DNA of 64,000 nt from Solidesulfovibrio carbinoliphilus subsp. oakridgensis (GCF_000177215.2 NZ_CM001368.1:3992125-4056124), one strand, 5' to 3'. Counted from the stretch's first letter, positions 6,832 to 13,671 are shown. Notes: a model not told the origin generated them from the letters alone. Numbers and translations: made by a program.

Positions 6832-7346
6832 ATATTCTGCTCCGAAACTTCCGTTTCGCACGTGCAGACCGTCTTGCTGACCCACTTCCCGGCTGTAAAA
6901 ATCTGCCCTGCAATGGGCTCCAGGTTCGCCATCAGCTTGTCGCTGGATTCCCGGACGCTTCGAGCCCGCTTCATCATCACGTTGGCCTCGCTGGCGTTGA
7001 TCTTCCCGTCCGCCAGGGCCTCGCCGGTCGCATGGGAAAGCTCCCCAAATGCAGCCGAGAGGGAGCAGAACTGCGAGGGGATGGACCTGTGCCCGCCCGA
7101 GGTGGCCGTTGCCGGCTCCAGCTGCGCCAGCATCCAATCCAGGAGGAAGCGGTTGCCGAGCGCGTTGCAGATAGCCACCACTTCCAGGATGTCGGGCAAG
7201 CGGTCCTGGTGTTCGGCAAAAAGCTTTTTCGCCACGGACTCGTGAATTTCCATCCGCACGGCGATTTGTTTGAGTGTCAGCCCGGAAAGCAATTTCGCTT
7301 GCTGGATTGCGGCCCCGACCGGCATCACTTTCAGGTCAAGTTCCAT
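6828..7346 (-). CDS. Phage CII-like regulatory protein
   Basis: A 172-residue protein. Residues 8-70 (GAAIQQAKLLSGLTLKQIAVRMEIHESVAKKLF) form an HTH, followed by LPDILEVVAICNALGN. Residues 100-160 are helical. The layout matches the phage regulatory CII family of temperate phages of Gram-negative bacteria rather than lambda CII. It is the first gene of the compact leftward replication operon, so it may control early replication or the lysogeny decision. I chose ATG 7346 (GGCGGGG upstream); ATG 7361 is an alternative. Confidence 0.7.
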   Translation of the reverse strand: MELDLKVMPVGAAIQQAKLLSGLTLKQIAVRMEIHESVAKKLFAEHQDRLPDILEVVAICNALGNRFLLDWMLAQLEPATATSGGHRSIPSQFCSLSAAFGELSHATGEALADGKINASEANVMMKRARSVRESSDKLMANLEPIAGQIFTAGKWVSKTVCTCETEVSEQNI

Positions 7347-7408
7347 AATAAACCCCGCCATTCCCTTTAGTTCCTTGAGGTTGCAACGCACTCGGCTATG
7401 GTTTGAGC

Positions 7409-7633
7409 ATGCAAACCCTGAATGTATCCGTCGAAAAGGACGCCGCCGGCCTGCTCGTCACCATTGTGTGCGTTGACCGAGCGGCCGCCCATTTCAGGCG
7501 CTTCCGCCGGCCGACCGGGACCAGCCGGGCGGAGATCGTCCGCGAGGCCGAACGGATGGCCCTGGAGCGATGGCCTGGCGGAATCATGTGGCGGCTGGCT
7601 CTGCCCCTGGGAGACTGCGGCCATGTCGAATGA
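7409..7633 (+). CDS. Small phage protein
   Basis: A 74-residue protein on the opposite strand from the leftward arm. It has a beta-rich start (LNVSVEKDAAGLLVTIVCVD) then a basic helix (EIVREAERMALERW). No family recognised. A TTG two codons upstream is an alternative start. It overlaps the next gene by 11 bp. Confidence 0.5.
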   Translation: MQTLNVSVEKDAAGLLVTIVCVDRAAAHFRRFRRPTGTSRAEIVREAERMALERWPGGIMWRLALPLGDCGHVE

Positions 7634-7799
7634 CCGGTGCGGCCAGTGCGCCGAGTGGGGCAGCGTGTACCAGGGCCGCCGGGACATAGACGGCACATGG
7701 CTCAAGTGCTGCTTGGCCGCCTGCCGGATCGTCCGGGAGGATGAGGAGGCGTGCGACAAGTTCACGCCCGCCCCCGCCCGGAAAGTCCCGCGAGGATGA
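7623..7799 (+). CDS. Small Cys-rich phage protein
   Basis: A 58-residue protein with CGQCAEWG, then LKCCLAACRI and EEACDKF: about seven Cys with the pattern of short zinc-binding or disulfide-rich phage proteins. The CGQCAEWG...W...C frame resembles the duplicated Cys-rich proteins of the right arm. Its 3' end overlaps a convergent membrane-peptide gene. Confidence 0.6.
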   Translation: MSNDRCGQCAEWGSVYQGRRDIDGTWLKCCLAACRIVREDEEACDKFTPAPARKVPRG

Positions 7800-7881
7800 G
7801 GCCGAAAACGACGCCCGCCCAAAAAACACAGAGGCAGAACGCGGCCATGAGCCAGCCGTTCGGAGCGCAGACGGGTTCCAT
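7762..7881 (-). CDS. 39-residue single-TM membrane peptide
   Basis: ATG 7881 overlaps the stop of the Cro-like gene (TGATG), which suggests coupled translation. The product has a short polar N-terminus with one Cys, then an unbroken hydrophobic stretch from about residue 10 to 33 (WLMAAFCLCVFWAGVVFGL and onward), then SGRGRA. It is a candidate small membrane protein of the early arm, for example a superinfection-exclusion or lysis-timing peptide; that role is a guess. It overlaps a convergent gene by 38 bp. Confidence 0.5.
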   Translation of the reverse strand: MEPVCAPNGWLMAAFCLCVFWAGVVFGLILAGLSGRGRA

Positions 7882-8276
7882 CACGCCCCCACTCCCTCTT
7901 CCTCTTCCGTCCGCCGCATCCCCGGGTACGGGTCCGGACACCGGCTGTGGACGTCCACGAAATCGCGGTAGGCGGGGCTGTCCAGGGCCGCGCCGACAAG
8001 AGGAACGCCGCAGGACGTGCAGGTGGTCGTCAGGGTGCGGGCGTCATGGACTAGGTTTCGATGGAGAGCGGGGGCGGGGGAGTCGGGGGCTGGGGCCGGG
8101 CGGCGGTCACCGTAGAGAAAGGGCCAAAGCTTTTTGATTGTCCGATAGCTCGGGCTGGCCGAAGGCTCATTTAGAAGCCGCCAGATGGTGGCCTGAGGGA
8201 TACCAGTCCGACGGGCTATTTCTGAATCAGAAATCCCGGATACCTTGACGGCTCGGAGGTCATTTATGATGTCCAT
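7881..8276 (-). CDS. Cro-like HTH regulator
   Basis: A 131-residue protein. Residues 10-50 (VSGISDSEIARRTGIPQATIWRLL) are a clear XRE/LacI-type HTH, with a second predicted helix pair to residue 55. The C-terminal half holds CTSCG and other Cys and a Pro-rich linker. It diverges from the repressor gene, and an operator lies 10 bp before its start. This is the layout of Cro opposite CI. The C-terminal part could bind a metal; its role is unknown. Confidence 0.8.
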   Translation of the reverse strand: MDIINDLRAVKVSGISDSEIARRTGIPQATIWRLLNEPSASPSYRTIKKLWPFLYGDRRPAPAPDSPAPALHRNLVHDARTLTTTCTSCGVPLVGAALDSPAYRDFVDVHSRCPDPYPGMRRTEEEEGVGA

Positions 8277-8286
8277 GCGGCCCTTC

Positions 8287-8302
8287 TACCCATTAACGGG
8301 TA
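8287..8302. promoter_or_regulatory. Phage operator O1 (TACCC-N6-GGGTA)
   Basis: TACCCATTAACGGGTA is a perfect 5-bp inverted repeat with a 6-bp centre, 10 bp upstream of the Cro-like start. The same arms return at 10292-10307. It is the likely site of the repressor or of the Cro-like protein. Confidence 0.8.
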
Positions 8303-8318
8303 ACATGTCCACATCAAT

Positions 8319-8334
8319 TTGCCAAACTTGGGTA
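8319..8334. promoter_or_regulatory. Phage operator O2 (degenerate)
   Basis: TTGCCAAACTTGGGTA keeps the right arm GGGTA and part of the left arm. Its centre is 32 bp from that of O1, about three helical turns. The 13-bp stretch CCAAACTTGGGTA recurs in inverse orientation at 10325-10337. Confidence 0.65.
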
Positions 8335-8379
8335 CGACAAGAAAAGAGGCTTCCGATAGGTAGGGACAGGAGGCCGTCT

Positions 8380-9105
8380 ATGCCGTTTCTTGACGAAATC
8401 CAGGCCCTTTTGGACAGATATAGAGGGAACCAGTCTGAGCTTGTCAGGCTGACCGGGGTCCCACAATCCACGCTCAACCGACTGTTTAAGGGGACTGGAT
8501 CGCCAAAAGCGGATATCTTGGCGAAAATCTTGGACGCCGTTGGGGCAAAGCTGGTTTTGCCAGGAGAGCGGCCGGAGACCACCCGGGACGTCTGCTGGGT
8601 AGACGCCAAAATCGTCTCGGCCGGCGACGGACAACCCTTGCCCCCTTCGGAAAACTACTTCGCCGTTCCTCTCGTGGGTGAGGCGGGGGCCGGACCGGGC
8701 GTCATGTCGGATGACGTGATCAAGTCGTGGGTCCTGGTCTATCGCCACCAACACGCGGTCAGATTGAAATCGAATTTGCTGGCCGTGGAAATTGGCCAGG
8801 GAAGTACGTCCATGGAACCCCTGCTACACCCTGGCGACATCGTTTTGTGCGACCGGGACGACTTCAAGCCGACCAAGCCAGGCGGGATATTCCTGGTCAG
8901 AGAGCCGGGACAGCACGGCGGGGCCAAGATCAAGCGGGTTTCCATCAAGCCCGTTGACCATGACCTGCTCATCACGTTCTACAGCCAGGACACCGTGAAT
9001 AGTCCGCCGGAGACGTTCAGCTTGAGGGGAGACTACAACGACAACATCACTGAGGCCATCATCGGACGATGCGTTTGGGCTTGGCAAGATATTACGGGGA
9101 AGTGA
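8380..9105 (+). CDS. LexA-like phage repressor (S24 peptidase type)
   Basis: A 241-residue CI-type repressor. Residues 1-60 hold an XRE-type HTH (QSELVRLTGVPQSTLNRLF). Residues 130-235 are a LexA/S24 autoprotease-dimerisation domain: QGSTSMEPLLHPGDIVLCD holds the catalytic Ser, and the GGAKIKRVS strand holds the catalytic Lys. In this family RecA on ssDNA triggers self-cleavage and prophage induction. The start is ATG 8380 with GGAGG 6 bp upstream. Upstream in-frame ATGs would run through the operators. It diverges from the Cro-like gene. Confidence 0.92.
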   Translation: MPFLDEIQALLDRYRGNQSELVRLTGVPQSTLNRLFKGTGSPKADILAKILDAVGAKLVLPGERPETTRDVCWVDAKIVSAGDGQPLPPSENYFAVPLVGEAGAGPGVMSDDVIKSWVLVYRHQHAVRLKSNLLAVEIGQGSTSMEPLLHPGDIVLCDRDDFKPTKPGGIFLVREPGQHGGAKIKRVSIKPVDHDLLITFYSQDTVNSPPETFSLRGDYNDNITEAIIGRCVWAWQDITGK

Positions 9106-9107
9106 AT

Positions 9108-9356
9108 ATGAATCAATTTCAAGAGAAAGTATCAGAGGCGTTGAATAGTAAAAACGCCCTTCTTCCCTGCCCAAGGTGCGGGCACGATCAATTTTCAGTT
9201 CTAGACAGAGAGGCATATATACCACTGACAAAGAAAAAGTCCGAAAAGAAAAGCCCCATACATTTTGCCATTCCAATTATAGCGGTTGTTTGTGAGAATT
9301 GTGGATATTTGGCGATGCACTCTACGTTAGCCCTGGGGGTCCAAGACGATGGGTAA
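9108..9356 (+). CDS. Zinc-ribbon phage protein
   Basis: An 82-residue protein with CPRCGHDQF at residue 19 and CENCGYLAMH near residue 65, a two-knuckle zinc ribbon, with a basic KKKSEKKS segment between. This type is common beside prophage repressors and is annotated only as hypothetical. It starts three bases after the repressor stop and overlaps the next gene by eight, so it is probably expressed in the lysogen. Its DNA is AT-rich beside its neighbours. Confidence 0.75.
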   Translation: MNQFQEKVSEALNSKNALLPCPRCGHDQFSVLDREAYIPLTKKKSEKKSPIHFAIPIIAVVCENCGYLAMHSTLALGVQDDG

Positions 9357-9657
9357 GGTTTTGGGCGATGGGAGCCGTTTTGCTTTGGCCGGCCAAGGAG
9401 GTAGCGGCCTTGACTCCTCGGGCGGAGGTGATAATTCTGGGGGTATGGAAGCCAGAATTACCCGCCTGGAAACTTTGGCCGAAGTCACCGAAAAGGCCCT
9501 TACTGACATAAGGGGTGATCTCCTGGAAATTCGGCAAGATACGAAAGAAATACGAAAAGATCTTGGCAACGCCAAAATCTGGGCCTTGATTCTTTTTGGC
9601 GCAGGGTGGGTTAGCCTCGTGGGCATTGTGGCCAGAGGATTTGGCTGGCTAAAATAG
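9349..9657 (+). CDS. Coiled-coil plus single-TM protein, XhlA/DUF1640-like
   Basis: A 102-residue protein: a Gly/Ser-rich N-terminus (1-33), a coiled coil (RLETLAEVTEKALTDIRGDLLEIRQ, located at residues 38-72), then one membrane segment (IWALILFGAGWVSLVGIVA) and a short tail. The layout matches haemolysin XhlA-type proteins that assist holins, and also small prophage membrane proteins of unknown role. It is co-transcribed with the repressor, so it may act in the lysogen. M33 is an alternative start. Confidence 0.65.
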   Translation: MGKVLGDGSRFALAGQGGSGLDSSGGGDNSGGMEARITRLETLAEVTEKALTDIRGDLLEIRQDTKEIRKDLGNAKIWALILFGAGWVSLVGIVARGFGWLK

Positions 9658-9742
9658 TTCGCACCCGAAAGGGTGTCTAAGTCCTTGGGGTTCGTCCGCA
9701 AGGCCGCCACGCACCGGGTTTGCTGCCCAGCGCGGCGTCAGT

Positions 9743-9771
9743 AAGGCCCGCCCCGCGCGGGCCTTTTCTTT
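9743..9771 (+). terminator. Intrinsic terminator upstream of the deoxyribosyltransferase gene
   Basis: AAGGCCCG and CGGGCCTT form an 8-bp stem around a short GC-rich loop, followed by TTCTTTT. It ends the repressor-zinc ribbon-membrane protein unit and separates it from the next gene. Confidence 0.85.
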
Positions 9772-9798
9772 TCCTGACCAACCAGCTATCAAATTGAC

Positions 9799-10224
9799 AT
9801 GAAGCACCACATCTACCTCGCCGGCCCCCTGTTCACCCATGCGGAGCGAGCCTACCTCTCCGCCCTCCGCGACCGCCTGCGTCAGAATGTCCCCGCCGTC
9901 GTGACGTGGCCGGGCGACCTATTCGATGATGCCCATCTTGCCTCTCTCGGACCAAAGGCCAAGGAACACATTTTTCAGCGGTGCCGCGATGCGATCCATG
10001 AGGCTTCCCACATGATAGCCCTCTTGGACGGCCCTCAAGTGGACGACGGCACGGCCTGGGAGATCGGCTACGCCTATGCCAAGGGTATCCCCATAATAGG
10101 GCTCCGGACCGACTTTCGGCAGGCAGGGGACACGCCCACCTCCCTGGCCAACGCCATGATCGAGTGCAGCTGCGTGCATATCTACCGATCCGCCGACGAT
10201 CTGCTGACCGCCCTGACCGGGTAG
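9799..10224 (+). CDS. Nucleoside 2-deoxyribosyltransferase
   Basis: A 141-residue protein of the PF05014 family. IYLAGPLF is the substrate loop at the start, DDGTAWEIGYAYAKGIPIIG holds the conserved Asp and the catalytic Glu, and GLRTDFR follows. The family moves deoxyribose between bases or hydrolyses deoxynucleoside N-glycosidic bonds; the substrate here is not known. It stands alone between two intrinsic terminators and has no clear ribosome-binding site, so it looks like a moron gene. It could salvage nucleotides, modify the dNTP pool with the DUF5664 enzyme, or serve in defence. Confidence 0.85.
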   Translation: MKHHIYLAGPLFTHAERAYLSALRDRLRQNVPAVVTWPGDLFDDAHLASLGPKAKEHIFQRCRDAIHEASHMIALLDGPQVDDGTAWEIGYAYAKGIPIIGLRTDFRQAGDTPTSLANAMIECSCVHIYRSADDLLTALTG

Positions 10225-10248
10225 CCGATCAGCCGACCACGCCCCTCG

Positions 10249-10283
10249 CCCCGCTTGGCTCTAGCCCGGCGGGGATTTTTTTT
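10249..10283 (+). terminator. Intrinsic terminator after the deoxyribosyltransferase gene
   Basis: CCCCGC and GCGGGG form the outer stem, GGCT and AGCC an inner stem, and a run of eight T follows. Together with the terminator at 9743 it isolates the gene between them. Confidence 0.88.
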
Positions 10284-10291
10284 GGATTTAA

Positions 10292-10340
10292 TACCCATAT
10301 TCGGGTATTAATTTCTTGCATTGCTACCCAAGTTTGGTTA
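10292..10340. promoter_or_regulatory. Second phage operator pair
   Basis: TACCCATATTCGGGTA (10292-10307) has the same arms as O1 and extends to a TAATACCC/GGGTATTA inverted repeat. TACCCAAGTTTGGTTA (10325-10340) is the inverse of the O2 type. The spacing is 33 bp, almost the same as at the repressor-Cro region. It probably places the antirepressor transcript under the prophage repressor. Confidence 0.75.
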
Positions 10341-10748
10341 GATTCCATCTCAACGAACGCCACCCCAACCCCCAACCCGCTGCGGCCCCGGCCCAGCGCC
10401 AGTACGGGGCGGGCGGCGGGACGAGAGAGCCGACCAGCGACCAGAAGCAGCCCTGAAGGATAAGCCCCGCGAGGGGAACCCGGGAACGGGAAAATCCACG
10501 GCACAGCCGGAACAATGCAGGGGTTGGGAAGCGGAAGGCGGACGAGGCGGCCAGGGCGCGGCCCGGCAACTTGTAAGAAAAACTTTAACGTTCACCGATC
10601 TTTGAAAATTGACGCCTTCAGCGGTCAGCCGGAACCACCCCGGGGAGACTAGAGGCGATGTAACAACCAACACCGGGGCGACCGTCAAACGTCGCCCTCG
10701 GGACTGACCTCGCGCATGGTGCGGGGTTTGACCGAGGAGGTGGGTATC
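10341..10748 (+). other. Long untranslated leader before the antirepressor-like gene
   Basis: About 400 bp between the operator pair and the antirepressor-like gene hold no convincing coding frame. The sequence is GC-rich and can fold locally (for example CCCCGCGAGGGG near 10463). An AT-rich stretch at 10577-10612 (AAAAACTTTAACG and TTTGAAAATTGAC) could hold a second promoter. I see no known riboswitch. Confidence 0.4.
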
Positions 10749-11546
10749 ATGACCGATTTCCCAAAGATTGATTTCGACGCGCTGTGCCCCACCAGCAAGG
10801 CTGAATTGGGGAACAGGATGATTCAGACCGTCAACGCCCGCGACCTGCACAGGGCGCTGGAGGTGGGCCGGGATTTCTCGAACTGGATCAAGGATCGGAT
10901 CGAGGAGTACGGGTTTGTTGAGAACCAGGACTACGTGAGGTTTACGCCAAAACTGGCGAAAACCTCCCAGGGCGGCCGGCCGCCCATCGACTACCACGTC
11001 ACCTTCGACATGGCCAAAGAGCTGGGCATGGTCGAGCGGACGCCAGTCGGCCGAGCGATACGCCTCTACTTCATCCGCAAAGAGGAGGAGGCACGCAGCC
11101 GGTTCGTTGACGATCACGTCCAAGCCAAGCTGGCGCTTTACCTCGCTGAGGAAATCCGCCCCTGGCAGAAGGTATTCCCTGACCAGCTTTGGCAGGAGTT
11201 CGCCCGCCTGACCGGCCACGAACTGAAAGGCAGTCAGCGCCCCATGTATTGGGGAAACCTCGTCAACGAATTCATTTACGGTTTCCTTGATGAGGACGTG
11301 AAGAACTGGCTCAAGGAGAACGCCAGATCGAGCCGCTACAAGCGTTTTCACCAGCGCTTCAATGAAGACTTTGGCCTGCACCGCCTTGTTTCCCACATTG
11401 GCGTCGTCGTTGGAACGGCTAGGAACAGTTTTTCCATTTCTGACCTTCGCAACAGACTTGAACTCCAGTTTAGCAATAAGCCGGCGCAACTCTCTTTTTT
11501 CATCCCGCTGCCGGCCGCACAACAGAGCAGCAAGGGCGCAAACTAG
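10749..11546 (+). CDS. AntA-type antirepressor with P63C domain
   Basis: A 265-residue protein. Residues 25-100 match AntA (VNARDLHRALEVGRDFSNWI, then GFVENQDYVRF, then DYHVTFDMAKELGMVER), the N-terminal domain of phage antirepressors. Residues 130-230 match P63C (WQKVFPDQLWQEFARLTG, RPMYWGNLVNEFIYGFL), a C-terminal domain found with it. Antirepressors bind and disable prophage repressors. The start is ATG 10749 behind GAGGAGG. The upstream operator pair suggests that repressor and antirepressor form a double-negative loop. A direct partner is inferred. Confidence 0.85.
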   Translation: MTDFPKIDFDALCPTSKAELGNRMIQTVNARDLHRALEVGRDFSNWIKDRIEEYGFVENQDYVRFTPKLAKTSQGGRPPIDYHVTFDMAKELGMVERTPVGRAIRLYFIRKEEEARSRFVDDHVQAKLALYLAEEIRPWQKVFPDQLWQEFARLTGHELKGSQRPMYWGNLVNEFIYGFLDEDVKNWLKENARSSRYKRFHQRFNEDFGLHRLVSHIGVVVGTARNSFSISDLRNRLELQFSNKPAQLSFFIPLPAAQQSSKGAN

Positions 11547-11606
11547 TTCGCAACCTCCCAGGGGCCGCGCTCGTGGCCCCCACGGAGCTTTCGAGCCCCA
11601 ATTTCC

Positions 11607-11683
11607 CCGTCAGTAGCGCAGCTTGGTAGCGCACTCGCCTTGGGCGCGAGGGGCCAGAGGTTCAAATCCTCTCTGGCGGACCA
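11607..11683 (+). tRNA. tRNA-Pro (UGG)
   Basis: A complete cloverleaf of 77 nt: acceptor CCGTCAG with CTGGCGG, D arm, anticodon stem CTCGC/GCGAG with loop CTTGGGC (anticodon TGG), T arm with TTCAAATC, discriminator A and encoded CCA. It lies inside the prophage between the antirepressor gene and the right arm. Confidence 0.95.
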
Positions 11684-12468
11684 AATCTCCACAAGCTTCC
11701 AAACAAGCCACGCCGCGCCAGGGTTAGCGCGGCCTTGGAGATGGAGCGAAGCAATAAGACCTCCGCCGAGCTGCTTGGCCAACAGTAAGCCGGCATGTCT
11801 CGCTCCATCCCCCCCTGGCTGCGAATTGAAAGGGCGCAGTCAGGTTGTTGGACCATCGCTACCCGGCACGTCACGCCGGGACCGCAGTTATGGGCGGTTG
11901 GCTAGGGCACACGTCACCGTCCACGCACGGACGGGCCTCCCGGGGAGGCTGGCAGAGGCGCACGTCATCCCGCGCCCGGTAAACGCAGAAAGGAGAATCC
12001 TCGCAGCCGGGCGCAGGGATGGGGTCAGAGGTGAGGGAGTGGGTTTTGCCGCCCTCTCACCCCTGGCCGAGAGGTGACGCTCAGACCAGGAATCAGCACC
12101 AAACGTCGCCCGGCGCGTCAGCCCGGGGCCACGTGGCCGTGGTCGGCAGAGGAGGCCCGAACCCTGGCGGTCGTATGCCCGACAAAAGGAAGTCATCCGT
12201 TTTGCGGCTGCCGGGGAGAGGGAGTCGAGGTTGGGAGGGATGGCGATGAACGGCGGGTTTCGCGCACAGCGTGGCCGCCATGCGGGACCGTCAAGAGCGG
12301 CAGGGGATTCCCCGAAGGCCGATTGCGTGGCCGAGATCGTTCCGCCATCCCTTCCAGCCCCGAATTTCCACCAACCGGCCACGTGTCCGCGTCAGGCGGG
12401 CGATGGGGCCGAGGTGGCAACCACAACCGGGCCGTTCGGACCAACGGGCGGCCCAACGAAGGACAGCG
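11684..12468. other. Gene-poor, hairpin-rich stretch
   Basis: No convincing gene of normal size. Inverted repeats are dense from 11690 to 12014: ATCTCCA/TGGAGAT around GCCGCG/CGCGGC just after the tRNA, ATGGAGCGA (11741) with TCGCTCCAT (11798), CCCGGC/GCCGGG at 11862-11880, GCCTCCC/GGGAGGC-type near 11935, and GCGCCCGG (11972) with CCGGGCGC (12007). A 36-codon frame (11795-11905) and frames at 12019-12249 and 12074-12472 exist. The last has a Myb-like WSAEEARTLA fragment but then loses protein character, so a decayed gene is possible. Confidence 0.5.
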
Positions 12469-12690
12469 ATGAGCAAGCAAAGCGAAGCGAAAGAACAACA
12501 GGGGTACGAACCGAAGCCGAGGCCGGCCACGTGCAGGACGTGCGCGCACTACAAGTCGGACATTACCGAGGAGAAGGGCGCGTTCGGCGGCACGTGGGTC
12601 AAAGAGACAAACTGCCGGTGCTCCATCGGTGGCTTTGCGGTCAAGAAGGCCGCCCGTTGCAAACTCCACGAGTACAGAATCGAAGCATAG
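12469..12690 (+). CDS. Small Cys-rich phage protein, family member 1
   Basis: A 73-residue protein with AAGGA upstream of its ATG. QQGYEPK, then CRTCAHY, then NCRCSIGGFAVKKAARCKLHEY give a six-Cys frame. The protein at 20250-20423 has the same order (QGY, CR-x-C, C-x-x-G-x-F-x-V, C, Y/E), so the phage holds two diverged copies. A zinc site is likely; the role is unknown. Confidence 0.72.
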   Translation: MSKQSEAKEQQGYEPKPRPATCRTCAHYKSDITEEKGAFGGTWVKETNCRCSIGGFAVKKAARCKLHEYRIEA

Positions 12691-12715
12691 TAACCAACCC
12701 CCACGGAGGCCCACC

Positions 12716-12802
12716 ATGACCGCCACCCGCCGCCGCGCCAAGACCCGCAGCAACCGCCAGCGCGCCCGCCGTAGGGCAAGGAGGATGACGCGATGCGCAT
12801 GA
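12716..12802 (+). CDS. Arg-rich 28-residue peptide
   Basis: ATG 12716 behind GGAGG (8 bp) encodes a short peptide of which about half is Arg or Lys (MTATRRRAKTRSNRQR and onward). It overlaps the next small gene by 10 bp. It could be a nucleic-acid-binding peptide or a leader for coupled translation. The ribosome site is good, but composition alone could produce such a frame. Confidence 0.4.
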   Translation: MTATRRRAKTRSNRQRARRRARRMTRCA

Positions 12803-12951
12803 CCGACTTTTGGCACGCCCTCCGTGGGCTGGCCGCAATCGCCGCCATCGTGTGCGCCCTGATTGCTGCGGCGGCTTGGGACAAGCCGAGTCTGGAGGCG
12901 CAGTGGGCGCTGCGGGGGGTAAAAATTTTGGCCGGGGGAATAGGGAGGTAG
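12793..12951 (+). CDS. 52-residue single-TM membrane protein
   Basis: The frame starts MRMTDFWHALRG and has one membrane segment at residues 11-29 (LAAIAAIVCALIAAAAW), then an amphipathic tail. GGAGG lies 6-9 bp upstream of the start. It ends two bases before the next start, so it is well placed in the operon. Function unknown; small phage membrane proteins of this shape include exclusion and lysis helpers. Confidence 0.55.
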   Translation: MRMTDFWHALRGLAAIAAIVCALIAAAAWDKPSLEAQWALRGVKILAGGIGR

Positions 12952-12953
12952 CC

Positions 12954-13328
12954 ATGTCCAAGATCGCACACAAGCAGTGCTGGCAGTGTTCCAGGGTGGT
13001 CATGAGGCCCGGCAGCGAAAACGCCCTTTGTCCGGCCCTACTGGAGTCCCTGATTGGCGACGCCAAGACGCACCCCATGATGTTGACCATCGGCATCCCG
13101 GTCAATCCCAATGCGGACGTGACGGACTATCCCTGCGACTTCGACCTGACCATGGCCGCTTTCCGGGAACTACGGGGACAAGACTTCGTGGTGCCCTACG
13201 CGCCCATCGAAATGTACGAGCGCATGGCCCGGGAAGACGGGGAGCCGGACGACGGCGACGAAACCACCGGCAAGCCGCACATGCCGCCGGCACAAAAGGA
13301 TTGGGAGGGGCATTATGGGCTGCGGTAA
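12954..13328 (+). CDS. Phage hypothetical protein, Cys-rich N-terminus
   Basis: A 124-residue protein. Residues 7-30 hold CWQCSRVVMRPGSENALC, a likely zinc knuckle. The remainder is acidic and includes PCDFDLTMAAFREL. No family recognised. ATG 12954 follows GGGAGG. It overlaps the next gene by 14 bp. Confidence 0.62.
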   Translation: MSKIAHKQCWQCSRVVMRPGSENALCPALLESLIGDAKTHPMMLTIGIPVNPNADVTDYPCDFDLTMAAFRELRGQDFVVPYAPIEMYERMAREDGEPDDGDETTGKPHMPPAQKDWEGHYGLR

Positions 13329-13671
13329 GGCGACGAAGGGGCCGTGGAGCGTTGCCAAATTTGACGGGAATACCGTTGTCCAGGCCGAGCCAGTTTTGGC
13401 GCACGGATTCCCCGGAAAGGTCAGTTGGAACATTGCAATCGTGATGGGAACGCCGGGGGGCCGCGACAAACAAGCAAACGCCCGGATGATGGCGGCCGCG
13501 CCTGACCTTCTGGCGGCCCTGGAGGCGGTGGAGTGGCAGGGGTCCATGTTCAAGGATCTGGAAGGCAAGCCCTACACCACATGTCCAGCCTGCCGGCGGG
13601 CCAAAGTCGAAGGCCATGCGCCCGGCTGCCTCATCGGCAACGCGCTGGCGAAGGCCAGGGGGGAGGTATGA
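13315..13671 (+). CDS. Phage protein of the 'AAPDLLAAL' type
   Basis: A 118-residue protein. KGPWSVAKFDGN, a beta-rich middle and NARMMAAAPDLLAALEAVEW form a pattern seen in many prophage proteins of unknown function, in which the last helix is very conserved. A Cys pair CPACRRAK with HAPGC follows, probably a zinc site. It overlaps both neighbours. Confidence 0.7.
   Translation: MGCGKATKGPWSVAKFDGNTVVQAEPVLAHGFPGKVSWNIAIVMGTPGGRDKQANARMMAAAPDLLAALEAVEWQGSMFKDLEGKPYTTCPACRRAKVEGHAPGCLIGNALAKARGEV

Noticed and set aside
11543-11782. 79-codon minus-strand frame across the tRNA-Pro
   Set aside because: It reads through a complete tRNA gene. The LNLWPLAPKAS-type peptide is the usual product of translating antisense tRNA DNA.
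12193-12969. 258-codon minus-strand frame in the prophage
   Set aside because: Antisense to small plus-strand genes with good ribosome sites; Arg/Leu-rich shadow without domains.
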